Source: a virus
DNA length: 28,678 nt
Reading direction: 5' to 3' (one strand)
IMG/VR virus record: IMGVR_UViG_3300020061_000022
Span: 1-28,678 of that record
Shown here: positions 27,192 to 28,678 of the stretch, in pieces
Layout: every line of letters begins with the position of its first letter
How positions within the stretch are numbered: the first letter of the stretch is position 1
The notes under the pieces: model-generated
Database searches by the model: none
What the model saw: only the letters and a program-made list of their open reading frames with translations
What the model was told of the DNA's origin: nothing
Program-made: the position numbers and the translations under genes

Positions 27192-27431
27192 ATGGAACAT
27201 CCCGTTGCTGGCGAAGCGTTGAAAGCGACCCCTGTCGCTCTCTATGCCGCCGCCGATGCCGCTACCAGCTCTTTCAGTTTCACCATCCCTGAAATCATCA
27301 GCTATTTCACCTTGATCTACGCGACTGGTCTCGCGATTCAGACGCTCTGGAAGGGGTGCAAGTGGCTCCGAGAATATTGGGGCGAACGCCACATCAGACG
27401 CACCGAAAAGCGCCGTCGCAAGAGAACGTAA
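27192..27431 (+). CDS. holin (T7 gp17.5-like layout, 79 aa)
   Basis: One membrane helix (IPEIISYFTLIYATGLAIQT, about residues 32-51) is followed by WKGCKWLREYW and a very basic tail (RRTEKRRRKRT). An N-terminal amphipathic stretch precedes it. Size, basic end and position directly before the endolysin match single-helix phage holins. No classical ribosome site is seen before the ATG. The stop is one base before the endolysin TTG. Confidence 0.75.
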   Translation: MEHPVAGEALKATPVALYAAADAATSSFSFTIPEIISYFTLIYATGLAIQTLWKGCKWLREYWGERHIRRTEKRRRKRT

Positions 27432-27432
27432 T

Positions 27433-27900
27433 TTGGCTTCCCAGATTCGCTCCTTCGCAACGGGAGCAGGTAGTGCTCTAGCACTAGCAGCAACACTCGT
27501 CATGGCGTTCGAGGGGTACATCCCTATGACGTACCGTGATGCAGTCGGAATCAATACAGCCTGCTTTGGTCACACAGGGCCGGATGTAACACCAGGCAAG
27601 ACATACACGAAAGAGGAATGCGACCGCCTTCTGCATGGCGACCTCCTCGAAGCCTACACAGCGGTTCAGCAGTGTGTCCGCGTTCCACTGAAACCCACAC
27701 AGTCTGCTGCCCTGGTTTCGTTCACGTTTAACGTGGGCACCAATGCCTTCTGCGGATCGACGCTCGTAAAGCGCATCAACGCAGGAGAGCTTCCCGCAGC
27801 CTGCGCAGAAATCTCCCGCTGGCACTACGCACGCGGCATCAGTCTCCGAGGGCTCGTCAAGAGACGCGCAGCAGAACGTGCGCTCTGTGAATCAGCGTAG
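27433..27900 (+). CDS. SAR endolysin, GH24 lysozyme
   Basis: Residues 8-26 (FATGAGSALALAATLVMAF) form a weakly hydrophobic Gly/Ala-rich signal-arrest-release segment. The GH24 catalytic triad follows with the spacing of T4 lysozyme: Glu27 (FEG), Asp36 (YRDAVG) and Thr42 (GINTACFGHTG). The C-terminal half has SFTFNVG and the late ISRWHYARGI…GLVKRRAAER block. It cleaves peptidoglycan after release from the membrane. TTG start with only a weak ribosome site; translation probably depends on the holin. Confidence 0.93.
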   Translation: MASQIRSFATGAGSALALAATLVMAFEGYIPMTYRDAVGINTACFGHTGPDVTPGKTYTKEECDRLLHGDLLEAYTAVQQCVRVPLKPTQSAALVSFTFNVGTNAFCGSTLVKRINAGELPAACAEISRWHYARGISLRGLVKRRAAERALCESA

Positions 27901-27928
27901 CGACTCCCACAACTAACAGCAGAACTCA

Positions 27929-28237
27929 ATGGCAGTAAATCCCCGATACCTTTCTGAGTCTTTCGACGAAACAGCCGCGAGTGAAAACATCCTCCAAGCT
28001 CGTCATGTCTTCGAGAAGGGCAACCCGCTCTACGCGCTAGTCCACGTCTCCAACACCTTCACTGGCTCTGTGCAGCTTGAATGCTCCCCGCCTGATGCCG
28101 CCGCGTGGGTTGCTTGCGCTACGGCCATCACTGCCGCTGGCGCTGTCTCCGTTCTCATCCCCGCTGATGCTGACTACCGCTTCAACGTGACGATGGAATC
28201 GGGAGACATTGATTGCTTCATGGCTCTGCCGGCGTGA
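27929..28237 (+). CDS. probable small virion protein (102 aa)
   Basis: ATG after a CA-rich leader (ACAACTAACAGCAGAACTCA) without a ribosome site. N-terminal MAVNPRYLSESFDETAASEN, then a beta domain (VHVSNTFTGSVQLECSPPD, VSVLIPADADYRFNVTMESG). Such Ig/jelly-roll-like strands are typical of decoration or fibre proteins. Function inferred from context. The stop overlaps the next GTG. Confidence 0.6.
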   Translation: MAVNPRYLSESFDETAASENILQARHVFEKGNPLYALVHVSNTFTGSVQLECSPPDAAAWVACATAITAAGAVSVLIPADADYRFNVTMESGDIDCFMALPA

Positions 28238-28678
28238 TTTGGCTTGCAGCCACTCTTACATCAATCATAGGAATCGCAGCGATTGTAGCCGCATACAAGC
28301 GACGTGTAGTCAATGTCGCCACAGTTAACGAAGGCGTAGACGAGTTCTACGACTTCATCGGGGGCACTGCTCCTTTTCAGGAATTCGTCAGTGGTGGTGG
28401 CTCGATCGTTAGCACGGTCAGCCCAACCCAGCATCCCGGCTATTACCCCGGCGCTGTAGCCACTTCGATTACATCGGCCGCTGATAGTGCAGGTTTGTTG
28501 TCCTACGGGACAACCGAACTCCGCCTCGATCAGGGATCGTCCGACCTCCAAGCGAGGCTATCGGCGCAGCTCGATCCGTTCCCGATCAACACGGCCCTCT
28601 ACAAACGTAAAGGCGGCTTCGGCTTCTTTGAGCGCAACGCCAACACGGACATCCGAGACGGCACTGCTCTCGGATGTC
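28234..28678 (+). CDS. membrane-anchored or virion protein, cut by the right edge
   Basis: GTG overlaps the preceding TGA as GTGA. The visible 148 residues begin with a membrane helix (MIWLAATLTSIIGIAAIVAA). A soluble part follows (DEFYDFIGGTAPFQEFVSGG, TTELRLDQGSSDLQARLSAQ, KGGFGFFERNANTDIRDGTA). The repeated Ser/Gly/Thr-rich style suits a fibre or spike-associated protein, but no family is recognised. The C-terminus lies outside the window. Confidence 0.6.
   Translation, partial: MIWLAATLTSIIGIAAIVAAYKRRVVNVATVNEGVDEFYDFIGGTAPFQEFVSGGGSIVSTVSPTQHPGYYPGAVATSITSAADSAGLLSYGTTELRLDQGSSDLQARLSAQLDPFPINTALYKRKGGFGFFERNANTDIRDGTALGC

Noticed and set aside
26405-27431. Diversity-generating retroelement or retron
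   Set aside because: Hairpins and repeats invited the idea, but no reverse transcriptase gene or template/variable repeat pair is present in the window.

Overview
The window reads as part of a temperate, tailed double-stranded DNA phage (or its prophage) of a Gram-negative host with moderate to high GC. It carries a T7-type replication set (SSB-like protein, separate 3'-5' exonuclease and family A polymerase genes, primase-helicase), a tyrosine integrase beside a tRNA-Leu 3' fragment that looks like attP, and a holin/SAR-endolysin pair with putative virion genes. Terminase, portal, capsid and any phage RNA polymerase are not in this window. Many genes start with GTG or TTG, and most neighbours overlap by 1 or 4 bases. 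The exact host is not determined; the tRNA-Leu fragment is the best handle for finding it.

Layout. 1-8.9 kb (minus strand): replication block, transcribed leftward: small genes, primase-helicase, GIY-YIG endonuclease, exonuclease, small genes, polymerase, metallophosphoesterase, SSB-like protein. One small gene at 4354-4569 is on the plus strand. 8.9-9.1 kb: attP candidate with a 55-base tRNA-Leu(CAA) fragment and three arm-type repeats. 9.1-11.1 kb (minus): integrase, DUF4224 excisionase-like gene, and an odd integrase-arm/nuclease-like fusion. 11.2-16.6 kb (minus): accessory cassette with an RMF/CrpP-like gene, a cytosine methyltransferase coupled to a Lar-like gene, and several phage mosaic proteins. 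16.7-22.8 kb (minus): many tiny genes in translationally coupled chains, at least three sigma70-type promoters, a lone HTH regulator and repeated terminator-like elements.

22.8-28.7 kb (plus strand): a divergent promoter at 22807-22836 opens a rightward unit of unknown genes including a basic AT-hook-like protein, then a structured leader, a tandem pair of paralogous probable virion proteins, tiny membrane proteins, a 400-base noncoding stretch with a predicted five-way-junction RNA and a perfect 24-bp hairpin, a terminator, the holin and endolysin, and two further probable virion genes, the last cut by the right edge.

How it fits together: leftward transcription would give replication, integration and host-takeover functions, with expression tuned by a repeated leader (AGGAGACAAGCAAC just before start codons) and stop-start overlaps. 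Rightward transcription gives structural and lysis functions. The least explained parts are the noncoding RNA region at 26.8-27.2 kb, the integrase-operon fusion gene at 10.3-10.9 kb, and the split polymerase with an endonuclease gene abutting its exonuclease half.
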